From an uncultured Ventosimonas sp. (GTDB taxonomy: Bacteria > Pseudomonadota > Gammaproteobacteria > Pseudomonadales > Pseudomonadaceae), in the NCBI GenBank assembly GCA_945283395.1, contig CALYQH010000029.1, positions 1 through 9,602 of the forward strand: a stretch of 9,602 bases of DNA. The letters run 5' to 3'. The position numbers and the translations under genes were made by a program. Each line of letters starts with the position of its first letter. Position 1 is the first letter of the stretch. Below are positions 1 to 7,367 of the stretch, in pieces. The notes under the pieces are model-generated. The model did not search any database. It had not been told where the DNA came from and worked only from the letters and a program-made list of their open reading frames with translations.

Positions 1-652
1 GTAATCCATGACTGATCCCATCTATTTTGTCGTATTGTTGTTTGGTTAACCGGGTGAGCTGTTCAAAGGCATCTTCTACTTTACGTGCTGCAAGCTCTGT
101 ATTCGCTTGTGCCATATCATAAGCAGCTTGAGCGTCTAGTACATCGGTAATAGTAGATACACCGCCTTTTAAGCGACCTTTTGTTTGAGTGAGTTGTACT
201 TTATAGGCTTCTTCTTCGGTTTTGGCTACTGCTAATAGGTCATTGGCACGCAGGACTTCAAAGTAGTATTCAGCTGATTGTAGAATGAGTTGTTGTTTAT
301 CCGCATATTCGTATTCTGCTTGGAGTACACTATTTTGTGCTGCTGATAATTGGTACCAGCGGTCTAGCCGGAAGATAGGTTGGCTTAAATTAGCTTGGAA
401 AACACTGCCAGCATAGCGTTTGGTAATAGTCGGCTGCCTGATATTAACGCGGGAGCTTTCTAAAGAACCACCTGCATTAAGTTGAGGTAATAACCCTGCC
501 ACGGCTTGTGGTGTAGCTTCTTGTTTTGCTTGGTAATCTGCTTTGGCGACCTCTATATCAGAGTTGTATAAAACTGCATCACGATAGACATCTAATAAAG
601 TAGCACGTTTAGCTTGATAAGGTGAGGCTAAAACTATCGATGAGCATAGCAT
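1..652 (-). CDS. tolC: TolC-family outer membrane efflux/type I secretion channel, N-terminal part (partial)
   Basis: Outer-membrane channel subunit of tripartite efflux pumps or type I secretion; it would trimerise into a beta-barrel plus periplasmic tunnel. The frame is open without a stop from base 652 to the left edge, about 217 residues, roughly half of a usual TolC. Family-typical segments are visible: AVLYNSDIEVAKADYQAKQE and GLLPQLNAGG near the start, the QANLSQPIFRLDRWYQ strand, then long Gln/Ala-rich helices with QSAEYYFEVLRANDLLAVAK and the repeat-like GGVSTITDVLDAQAAYDMAQ. From memory this matches the Pseudomonas TolC-like protein closely. The start is odd: ATG at 652 gives a signal peptide of only about nine residues ending in VLA-S. 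The same frame stays open upstream to a stop at 695-697, adding LKIATEVLLNTVIF, which would complete a normal signal peptide, but the first codon there (692-694) is TTA, about seven bases after an AAGGGAA ribosome site. Family call is strong; start is uncertain. Confidence 0.9.
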   Translation of the reverse strand, partial: MLCSSIVLASPYQAKRATLLDVYRDAVLYNSDIEVAKADYQAKQEATPQAVAGLLPQLNAGGSLESSRVNIRQPTITKRYAGSVFQANLSQPIFRLDRWYQLSAAQNSVLQAEYEYADKQQLILQSAEYYFEVLRANDLLAVAKTEEEAYKVQLTQTKGRLKGGVSTITDVLDAQAAYDMAQANTELAARKVEDAFEQLTRLTKQQYDKIDGISHGL

Positions 653-700
653 AAAAATAACAGTATTTAATAAAACTTCAGTGGCTATTTTTAATTACTA

Positions 701-707
701 TTCCCTT
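701..707 (-). promoter_or_regulatory. Ribosome binding site pointing to a non-canonical tolC start
   Basis: On the minus strand this reads AAGGGAA. Its spacing of about seven bases points at the TTA codon 692-694, not at the ATG at 650-652, which lies some 50 bases further on and has no purine-rich site just before it. It therefore helps decide where tolC was originally translated from. Seen directly; the interpretation is inferred. Confidence 0.5.
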
Positions 708-761
708 TTTATCAACGCCCAAGTTATTAATTATTTAGCAATTTATTTAAATAACCATCGT

Positions 762-770
762 AGTATAACA
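762..770 (-). promoter_or_regulatory. Extended -10 promoter element for tolC
   Basis: Minus-strand TGTTATACT, that is a TGn motif followed by TATACT, close to the sigma70 consensus. The expected -35 position holds no good hexamer, which is common for extended -10 promoters. Transcription would begin near base 755, giving a leader of about 60 bases before the tolC ribosome site. Prediction by eye only. Confidence 0.35.
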
Positions 771-1127
771 TTATTTATCGTTTCATGATGTTACAATTTT
801 CACCTGCCATAAATGGATTTTTTACAAAGGGAGATTACCTAATAAGGTAAATTGATTTAGTATGATGATTTAATTTTAGGTTGGGCGTGTTACAATCGCC
901 AGTGATAAAGCTATTTCCTATTTCTTATAAAAGTCGCTGAAATGGTAGGTATTTTACATTCATAGCAGAATGAGGTTTGGCAAAGTATATAAAATACTTC
1001 CCTCTCAGCTAGCTTTTCATTCAAATCAAAGTCATTTTGATATGTCATTAATTGATAAAACTCCATCTATTGAGTTTATTAGATCTTTCTACTTTTCTAT
1101 TGTGCTCTTGGCTAATCTCACCACTAA

Positions 1128-2426
1128 TTAAAGCTCTTTTTCAAATACTTTAGAGTTTCTGCGAAAATTATAAAATGATGCTCTAGCTGCGGGTAGTCTT
1201 TGTACACTACTAGTAACAAAGCCACGCTCCATAAACCAATGAGCAGTTCTAGTCGTTAGCACAAATAATTTATTTATACCTTGCTGACGCGCTTGTGTCT
1301 CTATGCTAGTAAGGAGAATATCGCCTTTATTATCATGTCGATAGGCGGGATTAACGGCTAAACAAGCCAATTCTCCTGCCTGCGAATCAGCCATTGGATA
1401 AAGTGCTGCGCAAGCTATTATCATTCCTTCTCTTTCTATGACTGTAAATTTATTAATTTCCCTCTCTAATATTTCTCTAGATCGACGTACTAAAATACCT
1501 TGCTCCTCAAGTGGACGAATTAATTCCATTAAGCCACCTACATCTTCAATAGTTGCCTCTCTAATAATTTCAAATTGCTCTTGTGCAACTAGCGTTCCAT
1601 TGCCACTTCTACTAAATAATTCAGCTAATAATGCGCCATTTTCTTTATAGGTGACTATATGTGCCCGTTTAACTCCTTGTCTACAAGCCTCGGTAGCAGC
1701 ATCTAATAATTCAGCTTGATAATCTCCCCTAAGCCGCTGAATATGGGGAAAGCTATCATTAGGACGTAGCTCCCTAATTAATTCACCTTGGGCTGATAAA
1801 ATACCTGGTTGCTCCCCATATAAAATCAATTTATCTGCTTGTAATTTAATAGCGGTTGCCATAGCAACATCTTCACAAGCTAAATTAAAAATTTCACCGG
1901 TAGGTGAATAGCCAAGTGGCGCAAGTAATACGATATTACGATCAGCTAATTGTTGGATGATGCCTTTTCTGTCAATCCGGCGGACTTCTCCAGTATGTTG
2001 ATAATCGATACCATCTAACACACCTAGTGGCTTAGCGGTTACAAAGTTACCACTAGTCACTCTGAGCCTTGCGCCTTGCATAGGGGAGTAGGCTAAATCC
2101 ATAGAAAGTTTAGCTTCAAAGACGCTTCGCAATTTACCTACTACTGCCACGACACAATCTAAAGTTTCGCTATCTGTGATGCGTAAACCTTGATGATACA
2201 GCGGGGTAATGCCTTGCTCGGCTAGTTTTTTAGTAATTTGCGGTCTTGATCCATAAACTAATACTAGTCTAATACCTAAACTATGGAGTAAGACTACGTC
2301 ATAAATGATGTTATTAAAATTAGGGTGCTCTATTCCTTCTCCCGGCAACATCACCACAAAAGTACCATCCCTATGGGCATTAATATAGGGCGAAGCTTGT
2401 CTTAACCATTGAACATAATCAAACAT
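1128..2426 (-). CDS. argA: Amino-acid N-acetyltransferase (N-acetylglutamate synthase)
   Basis: Transfers acetyl from acetyl-CoA to L-glutamate, the first step of ornithine/arginine synthesis, in the cytoplasm. The 432 residues match the usual ArgA length. Residues about 20-280 form the amino-acid-kinase-like domain, with VVMLPGEGIEHPNF, VLVYGSRPQI (56-65), GARLRVTSGNFVTAKP and LLAPLGYSPTGEIFNLACEDVA (167-188); this domain carries arginine feedback in the family. Residues about 288-432 form the GNAT acetyltransferase domain: ELACLAVNPAYRHDNKGD (352-369, the acetyl-CoA loop region) and FVLTTRTAHWFMERGF (388-403). The ending SFYNFRRNSKVFEKEL is typical of gammaproteobacterial ArgA. ATG start with a weak AGG about nine bases upstream. 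It lies 94 bases downstream of the damaged argE on the same strand; that gap carries an inverted repeat, so it may have its own promoter. The frame is intact. Confidence 0.97.
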   Translation of the reverse strand: MFDYVQWLRQASPYINAHRDGTFVVMLPGEGIEHPNFNNIIYDVVLLHSLGIRLVLVYGSRPQITKKLAEQGITPLYHQGLRITDSETLDCVVAVVGKLRSVFEAKLSMDLAYSPMQGARLRVTSGNFVTAKPLGVLDGIDYQHTGEVRRIDRKGIIQQLADRNIVLLAPLGYSPTGEIFNLACEDVAMATAIKLQADKLILYGEQPGILSAQGELIRELRPNDSFPHIQRLRGDYQAELLDAATEACRQGVKRAHIVTYKENGALLAELFSRSGNGTLVAQEQFEIIREATIEDVGGLMELIRPLEEQGILVRRSREILEREINKFTVIEREGMIIACAALYPMADSQAGELACLAVNPAYRHDNKGDILLTSIETQARQQGINKLFVLTTRTAHWFMERGFVTSSVQRLPAARASFYNFRRNSKVFEKEL

Positions 2427-2440
2427 AATAATTAACCTAC

Positions 2441-2509
2441 TATTAAAGTGACATATAGCGACTTAATCCATTTTTAACACATTGTTTTTATCGTCGTTTC
2501 ACTTTAATA
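2441..2509. repeat. 11-bp inverted repeat in the argE-argA gap
   Basis: TATTAAAGTGA at 2441-2451 and its exact reverse complement TCACTTTAATA at 2499-2509, separated by 47 bases. The arms lie just upstream of the argA start and just downstream of the argE stop. They could form a long-looped RNA structure or be two operator half-sites around an argA promoter. I do not recognise the arms as a known ArgR site. Seen directly; role unknown. Confidence 0.45.
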
Positions 2510-2520
2510 AACTCCTTAAT

Positions 2521-3656
2521 TTATAGGCAATAGTGGCTTATTAATTGCCTTAATAATAATGTATAAGGTACTATTTGGGAAAGGGGTAAAAATTCATTTG
2601 GCTGATGTGCTTGATTGATAGAACCAGCACCTAACACTAGAGTATCTCCTACTATCTGTTGAATATAAGGAGCCTCTGTAGCAAAAGCGATCGCTTCACA
2701 AGAATGGCCTGTTAATTTTTCAACCAACTTAACTAGCGGTGAATGATCAGCCTGTTCAAAAGCTGGAATATCCTCATACAAAGGCTGGTAATTAAATTGT
2801 ACTTGATACTTTGTGGCAGTTGCCTGTATCTGTTTAGCAATATCGATTCGCAATTGCTCAATCGACATACTAGGCAACGGTCTTAAATCAAATTCTAGCG
2901 AACACTGACCACAAATACGATTAGGGTTATCACCGCCATGTATACAGCCCAAATTAAGTGTAGGGTAAGGCACGGTAAATAAGTCATTAGCATATTGGCT
3001 TTGCCACTGTTGCCTCAGTAAAAGTAAGTTGGTAAGCAATGCACTCATAGCTTCTAAAGCACTATGACCTAAATTAGGATTAGATGAATGACCACTTTGC
3101 CCTATTAGCTCTATACGTTCCATCATAATGCCTTTGTGCAATCTAATAGGCGTTAAATCAGTGGGTTCTCCTATAATGGCTACCGAACCAAAATGCTTTC
3201 CTTGATTAACTAGCGCCCTCCAAGCATAGAGGTTTCTTCATCACAAGTGGCTAAGATATACAAAGGCTGTTTAAAAGATTCAGTAAGCATTGGTTTAAGC
3301 GACTCGATAGCAAGAGCAAAAAAACCTTTCATGTCACAGCTACCTAAACCATACCACTTATCATTTGCTTCATATAAATCTAACGGATTAGTATTCCATA
3401 GAGCTTCATCATAAGGCACTGTATCGGTATGACCTGCTAAAACTAAACCTCCCATCCCTGAACCATAGCGTGCTAATAAGTTATATTTACCTTTCGCCAC
3501 TTCTTGTATTTCGCATTTAAATTCCAACTCAGCCAACCAATTTGCTAGCAAATCAATTACTGCTTTATTACTTTCATCTAAATGAGCTTGGGTACAGCTT
3601 ACCGATGAAGTCTGAATTAAGCGCCGAAATTGTTCTTTAACGTTGGGTAAGGCCAT
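2521..3656 (-). pseudogene. argE: Acetylornithine deacetylase, broken by a frameshift
   Basis: ArgE (M20 metallopeptidase family) removes acetyl from N-acetylornithine. The N-terminal piece (3210-3656, 148 residues) has the metal-site HTDTVP with H76 and D78, GLGSCDMKG with D108, and the catalytic DEE at 139-141, then ends in SMLGGR-stop. The reading continues at once in another frame: codons from about base 3214 read ALVNQGKHFGSVAII, then GEPTDLTPIRLHKGIMMER, then the dimerisation-domain segments GQSGHSSNPNLGHSALEAM and GGDNPNRICGQCSLEFDLRPLP and the final INQAHQPNEF histidine, ending at 2521. The span is 1136 bases, two over a multiple of three, so a loss of one base (or four) near 3213-3221 explains it. 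Every family motif is present in one frame or the other, so the break looks recent or is a sequencing error. ATG start, AGGA ribosome site inside the trpS end, two-base gap from the trpS stop. Confidence 0.9.
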
Positions 3657-3658
3657 TG

Positions 3659-5017
3659 TTAATCCTGCTGCTCGGCAATCTCTTGGAGTGCGGTAAAAAT
3701 AGCTTGTTCAAATGTTTTTAACTCTTCATTTACCACTGCCGGACTTAACGCTAAACATTCACCTTGCCAGAAAAGTGCTAATTTATCAGCTTGTGGCTGG
3801 ACAGTAAGTTCAGCCATATGCTGACAAATAGATACTGTGAGCTCACCTAATTGCTTAGGGTTAGCAAACCCTTTAGACAACAATAATTCATCACCATTAG
3901 CATTAACCAACCTAAAATAAAACTGCCCATCTTTTTCTCTAAAGCTTACCAAGCGCGCTACTTTGGCTGACTTTTTAGTGGCTTGCTGGACTTTTTGCAG
4001 GGGTTGCTTAAAACTTCTTAAACCTACAGCCTCTCTAAGCTCCTCTAAAAAGGGTATGGCTAATTTTCTGGCTTTAGTAGCTCCTGCTTGTAGTATCTCT
4101 TCTAATAAAGCTGGTTTAGCTAGTAACTCTTTATAACGCTCTCTAGGTTCGGCTAACTCATTGTTTATTACTTCAAACAAGCGCTGTTTGGCTTCACCCC
4201 AAGCCAATCCCGTAGTTAATTCATGATGAAAATTAGCGGTTTGCTGGTTATTAGCAAATGCTTTATAAATAGTAAAAAGATGCGAATTATCAGGGTTTTT
4301 GGCTTCGCCAGGCAATTTAGAATCAGTTACTATTCTAGCAATTGCCTCTTTAAGTTCCTTGGCAGAACTAAAAAGGGGAATTGTATTATCATAGCTCTTC
4401 GACATTTTTCGTCCATCAAGCCCTGGCAAGGTAGCTACCGACTCTTCTATTTGCGCTTCAGGTAAAGTAAATAATGCTTTACCCTGCCCAAATAACTGAT
4501 TAAATCGCTGCGCTATATCTCTCGCCATTTCAACATGTTGAATTTGATCGCGCCCAACAGGTATTTTATGAGCATTGAACATTAAAATATCAGCCGCCAT
4601 TAATACAGGATAACAAAACAATCCCATGCTAATACCAGCATCAGGGTCTTCGTTAGCTTCGATATTTTTATCTACCGCTGCTTTATAAGCATGAGCTCTA
4701 TTCAACAAACCTTTGGCAGCAACACAGGTCAATAACCACATTAATTGGGGAATTTCTGGAATATCTGACTGACGATAAAAAGTCACCTGTTCTGGGTCTA
4801 ACCCACTTGCCAACCAAGTAGCAGCTAACTCAACTCGTGACTGCTGAATGCGCGCTGGATTATCACATTTAATAAGAGCATGATAATCAGCCAAAAAATA
4901 AAAGGAATCTACATCAGCTTGACGACTCGCCATAATAGCAGGTCGAATAGCGCCTGCATAATTGCCTAAATGTGGAGTGCCCGTTGTTGTAATGCCTGTT
5001 AATACTCGTGTTTTCAT
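3659..5017 (-). CDS. trpS: Tryptophanyl-tRNA synthetase with C-terminal extension
   Basis: Class I aminoacyl-tRNA synthetase that charges tRNA-Trp. From the chosen ATG the protein is 452 residues, longer than the usual 330-350 of bacterial TrpS. The HIGH-type motif is TGTPHLGN and the KMSKS motif is [13 protein letters not shown], about 190 residues later. The catalytic core ends near [12 protein letters not shown]. About 110 further residues follow: a Lys/Gln-rich linker ([16 protein letters not shown]), then [20 protein letters not shown] and [16 protein letters not shown], which resembles a DUF1508/YegP-like fold. From memory, Pseudomonas TrpS has a similar tail. Start: ATG at 5017 gives [15 protein letters not shown], matching Pseudomonas. 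ATG at 5038 and GTG at 5041, overlapping the hydrolase stop, are also in frame and would add seven or eight residues. It sits between the hydrolase and argE in a tight same-strand group. Confidence 0.95.
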   Translation of the reverse strand: MKTRVLTGITTTGTPHLGNYAGAIRPAIMASRQADVDSFYFLADYHALIKCDNPARIQQSRVELAATWLASGLDPEQVTFYRQSDIPEIPQLMWLLTCVAAKGLLNRAHAYKAAVDKNIEANEDPDAGISMGLFCYPVLMAADILMFNAHKIPVGRDQIQHVEMARDIAQRFNQLFGQGKALFTLPEAQIEESVATLPGLDGRKMSKSYDNTIPLFSSAKELKEAIARIVTDSKLPGEAKNPDNSHLFTIYKAFANNQQTANFHHELTTGLAWGEAKQRLFEVINNELAEPRERYKELLAKPALLEEILQAGATKARKLAIPFLEELREAVGLRSFKQPLQKVQQATKKSAKVARLVSFREKDGQFYFRLVNANGDELLLSKGFANPKQLGELTVSICQHMAELTVQPQADKLALFWQGECLALSPAVVNEELKTFEQAIFTALQEIAEQQD

Positions 5018-5037
5018 CAATTTCTCTCGCAAACTCA

Positions 5038-5667
5038 TCACACATAAGGTGTGACTAACTCTTTTAAATCAGTTAAATGGCCATGAAAAAAATGGCTGCA
5101 TTCAGGAATAGTCAATAATGTATGAGGTCTAGTCATACTGTTACACCAATTATAAACAACTTGCGCATTAACTACCCCATCAGCCTCAGGTTGAATAACC
5201 AATAGTGGGCAATGCTCGGGCATGCGTCCTTCTACCCTAAAACGCTCAAGCGGTGGGGCAATCATAACTAACTGCTTAATAGCTACCCCTTGTTGCTCTA
5301 ATTGGCCTGCTAAACAAGCTGCAACACAAGAACCAAAAGAAAACCCTAGGATATCTATCGGCAATTCGGGATGTTTAGCATGCAACCATTGAAAAGCAGC
5401 ATAAGCATCGGCAATCTCACCTTCGCCTGCTCCATAGCTACCTTCGCTTTTACCTACTCCTCTAAAATTAAACCTTAAGGTCGTTAACCCTTTATCTCTT
5501 GCAACACGTTGCAAGGTGGTTACTACCTTATTTTGCATAGTACCTGCATACAAAGGGTGAGGATGGCAAATAAGAGCAATCCCTTTAGCATTAGGCTGTT
5601 CAAGATATAGAGCTTGTAATTGCCCAACCGGCCCGTTAATAAATAATACAATTTCTTGAGCTGACAA
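5038..5667 (-). CDS. Alpha/beta hydrolase of the trpS-linked family
   Basis: Predicted cytoplasmic serine hydrolase of 209 residues; its substrate is unknown. The fold's landmarks are in order: the [15 protein letters not shown] block (35-49, HPHP near the oxyanion side), [16 protein letters not shown] (64-79), the nucleophile elbow GFSFGS (108-113, Ser110), an acid candidate Asp163 in [10 protein letters not shown], and the catalytic-His candidate 192 in [10 protein letters not shown]. No signal peptide. The start is TTG: an in-frame stop lies just two codons upstream, and a GGAG ribosome site at 5675-5678 is seven bases from it. The stop codon TGA overlaps possible trpS starts, which suggests translational coupling. 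From memory, a hydrolase of this type sits next to trpS in Pseudomonas too, but the link with tryptophan metabolism is unproven. It could be an esterase or dienelactone-hydrolase-like enzyme. Confidence 0.88.
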   Translation of the reverse strand: MSAQEIVLFINGPVGQLQALYLEQPNAKGIALICHPHPLYAGTMQNKVVTTLQRVARDKGLTTLRFNFRGVGKSEGSYGAGEGEIADAYAAFQWLHAKHPELPIDILGFSFGSCVAACLAGQLEQQGVAIKQLVMIAPPLERFRVEGRMPEHCPLLVIQPEADGVVNAQVVYNWCNSMTRPHTLLTIPECSHFFHGHLTDLKELVTPYV

Positions 5668-5674
5668 TGTTTAA

Positions 5675-5678
5675 CTCC
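5675..5678 (-). promoter_or_regulatory. Ribosome binding site fixing the TTG start of the hydrolase
   Basis: Minus-strand GGAG, seven bases before the TTG at 5665-5667. An in-frame TAA lies between them, so no earlier start is possible, and the next in-frame ATG is more than 40 codons inside the conserved fold. This supports TTG as the true start. Confidence 0.7.
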
Positions 5679-5787
5679 ATATTAAAAACTTAAATATATT
5701 GGTAGACTATATATCAGCAAATTTTAAGACAAAGTATTCATGTTTAATAGAATTATTTATAAATACTGATAAATTAAATGAGGCAAG

Positions 5788-6252
5788 ATGATGGACATAG
5801 GGTTAGTTATTATTATTGCAATAGTTGCTGTGTTGTTTGGTTTGTTTTTGGGCTTTATATTAAGTAAAGCCACTAGTAAAGGCGAAAATATAAGTAACTT
5901 ACAAAATCAAATGGACAGTCTTCAAGAGCGTTTTACTTCATATCAAAGCGAGGTAGCTAATCATTTTAATACAACAGCGACCCTTGCTAATAAAATTACG
6001 CAAGATTATCAACAGTTACAAGCACACCTAGCGCATTCTGTCGAAACTTTAGTGGCCAACGATGATACTCGTGCAAAACTATTAGTTGCCATTAAGACTC
6101 CATTAAAAGCACTAGATTATGCACCAGAAGCTAGCACACCAAATTCTACAACTACCCCACAAAGCTATAGTGATACTCCTAAAGACTATGCCCCTAAGGT
6201 TCCTGGTCAAATAGGCACATTAGCCGAAGAATTTGGTGCTAAACATGACTAA
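5788..6252 (+). CDS. zapG: ZapG/YhcB-family (DUF1043) inner-membrane protein
   Basis: Single-pass inner-membrane protein linked in Enterobacteria to cell division and envelope/peptidoglycan synthesis. The 154 residues begin with one hydrophobic helix (about 4-26, GLVIIIAIVAVLFGLFLGF) and a short basic stretch. A predicted coiled coil follows (about 34-95) with the family-typical FTSYQSEVANHFNTTATLANKITQDYQQLQAHLAHS. A Ser/Thr/Pro-rich linker (about 113-130) leads to the conserved tail PKDYAPKVPGQIGTLAEEFGAKHD, comparable to the PRDY...GAKRD end of E. coli YhcB. Two adjacent ATGs are possible; AGG at 5781-5783 is four bases from the first and seven from the second (5791), so the second may be the real start. 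It is divergent from the hydrolase across 120 bases and convergent with waaC. From memory, Pseudomonas has the same hydrolase-zapG neighbourhood near trpS. Confidence 0.87.
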   Translation: MMDIGLVIIIAIVAVLFGLFLGFILSKATSKGENISNLQNQMDSLQERFTSYQSEVANHFNTTATLANKITQDYQQLQAHLAHSVETLVANDDTRAKLLVAIKTPLKALDYAPEASTPNSTTTPQSYSDTPKDYAPKVPGQIGTLAEEFGAKHD

Positions 6253-6261
6253 TAATTAGCC

Positions 6262-6301
6262 AATAGCCAGCCTTCTTGGGGGGTTGTGGTTACTGGTTAT
6301 T
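6262..6301 (+). terminator. Possible terminator between convergent zapG and waaC
   Basis: On the plus strand AATAGCCAG (6262-6270) pairs with CTGGTTATT (6293-6301) over nine positions, with one G-U pair and a long loop that includes a run of six G. The T-tract after it is poor, so the call rests on the stem and the position 10 bases after the zapG stop. The minus-strand transcript has one A-C mismatch in the same stem, so it could serve waaC only weakly. Confidence 0.35.
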
Positions 6302-7358
6302 ACTTTAGCTTAAATTTACTATTAATAATTTCTAAAACAACTGTAGGATTTATCTCAGAAAAACAAAGAGGCCACTCTCTAGCTAAATCAAAGCTTGCTT
6401 TATCTTGTTCTGTAGCTTGATAATTACAGTATTTTTTCAAGCAAGGAACACAGGCAGGAAAATGACCTAACAAATGTATTTGCTGCTTACCATATGCCCC
6501 TGTTAACTGTGGATCTGTTGCACCAAATAAAGAAATAGTAGGCACAGCTAACGCCGCAGCTAAATGCCCTAAACCTGTATCCACAGCAATACAACCACTT
6601 GCACCAGCTAATACAGAAGCTATGCCGGTTAAATTTAATTGAGGTAATAGCTCAATAAAAGGCAAGTTTTCAGCAATACGCTGTGCTCTTGCCTTCTCCT
6701 CTGCATTACCCCAAGGCAATTTAACTTTAACTTGTAATCTATTGAGCTGCTCTGCTAATTGTCGCCAGTAGTATTCAGGCCAATGTTTAGTTTGCCAAGT
6801 TGTGCCGTGTAAAAAAACTAAATACTTGTCGAGCGAGTTATTGCTTTCTAATAATATATCCTTAGCTAACCCGTAATCTCCCATACTAGCAGGCAATGGA
6901 TAACCTAACGCCTGCGCAAATAATTGTCTAATCCTCTCAACGGCATGTTGTCCCCAAGCCACAGCATAACTATGTTGATAAAATAAACTAGCCAATGGCT
7001 CTCTAGCCGAATGCTTATTTAGTCCTACTCTAAAACCTTTAGCATAATGTGTCAGCCAAGCACTCTTTAACAAACCTTGGGCATCTATTACCAAATCATA
7101 GGAGTCTGCTGCTAATAAATTTTTAAAAGCTCGCCATTCACCACTTCGCCAAGTTTGCCAAAGATGTTTTCGCCACCGCCTTAAAGCCACAGGAATTACT
7201 TTATCAACTACGGGGTGCCAGCTAGGAATTTCCGCAAAATTTTCTTCCACCACCCAATCAAACTTAATACCAGCTATTGTTTTAGCTGCATCAGTTATGG
7301 CAGGTAGGGTATGAATCACATCACCTAATGAAGAAGTTTTTATCAATAGCACGCGCAC
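6300..7358 (-). CDS. waaC: LPS heptosyltransferase I
   Basis: Adds the first L-glycero-D-manno-heptose onto Kdo in the LPS inner core, at the cytoplasmic face of the inner membrane; glycosyltransferase family 9. The 352 residues match the family. Motifs: MRVLLIKTSSLGDVIHTLPA (1-20) with the catalytic Asp13, YDLVIDAQGLLKSAWLTHYA (87-106), FLHGTTWQTKHWPEYYW (182-198), and the donor-site AVDTGLGHLAAAL (258-270). A Cys cluster, CVPCLKKYC at 303-311, follows as in Pseudomonas relatives. The start is GTG at 7356-7358, with AGG eight bases upstream; MRVLLIKTSSLGD at the extreme N-terminus shows nothing is missing. It starts nine bases after waaF ends, so the pair is co-transcribed. Downstream core genes such as waaG are absent; zapG meets it head-on. 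Confidence 0.96.
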   Translation of the reverse strand: MRVLLIKTSSLGDVIHTLPAITDAAKTIAGIKFDWVVEENFAEIPSWHPVVDKVIPVALRRWRKHLWQTWRSGEWRAFKNLLAADSYDLVIDAQGLLKSAWLTHYAKGFRVGLNKHSAREPLASLFYQHSYAVAWGQHAVERIRQLFAQALGYPLPASMGDYGLAKDILLESNNSLDKYLVFLHGTTWQTKHWPEYYWRQLAEQLNRLQVKVKLPWGNAEEKARAQRIAENLPFIELLPQLNLTGIASVLAGASGCIAVDTGLGHLAAALAVPTISLFGATDPQLTGAYGKQQIHLLGHFPACVPCLKKYCNYQATEQDKASFDLAREWPLCFSEINPTVVLEIINSKFKLK

Positions 7359-7367
7359 TTAATTTAC

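Larger units (their letters stand above)
653..1127. other. Intergenic stretch between argA and tolC, no convincing gene
   Basis: Very AT-rich spacer downstream of argA and upstream of tolC. Besides the tolC signals it holds a perfect small hairpin TTACCT-AATA-AGGTAA at 835-850, a plus-strand extended -10-like TGTTACAAT at 888-896 with no obvious gene after it, AT-rich hairpins at 983-999 (AAGTAT/ATACTT) and near 1055-1080 (AAACTC/GAGTTT), and a 53-codon plus-strand open frame from 970 to 1131 that I do not accept as a gene. No clear argA terminator with a T-tract is seen. No riboswitch or tRNA signature was recognised. Confidence 0.6.

Noticed and set aside
970..1131. 53-codon plus-strand open frame (MRFGKVYKILPSQLAF...) ending four bases into the argA end, with an extended -10-like TGTTACAAT at 888-896.
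   Set aside because: No ribosome site precedes its ATG, no family is recognised and the AT-rich composition allows it by chance; RNA-seq would decide.
1438..1650. 70-codon plus-strand open frame inside argA.
   Set aside because: It is antisense to the conserved GNAT region of argA, and its residues mirror argA codons; no start signals.
2521..3141. A stand-alone 206-residue peptidase gene starting at an internal ATG (HKGIMMER).
   Set aside because: It is the C-terminal part of ArgE; the bases between 3141 and about 3214 continue the same frame with ArgE residues, so it is half of a frameshifted gene rather than a separate one.
4223..4465. 80-codon plus-strand open frame inside trpS.
   Set aside because: Antisense to the TrpS core including KMSKS; no ribosome site or family resemblance.
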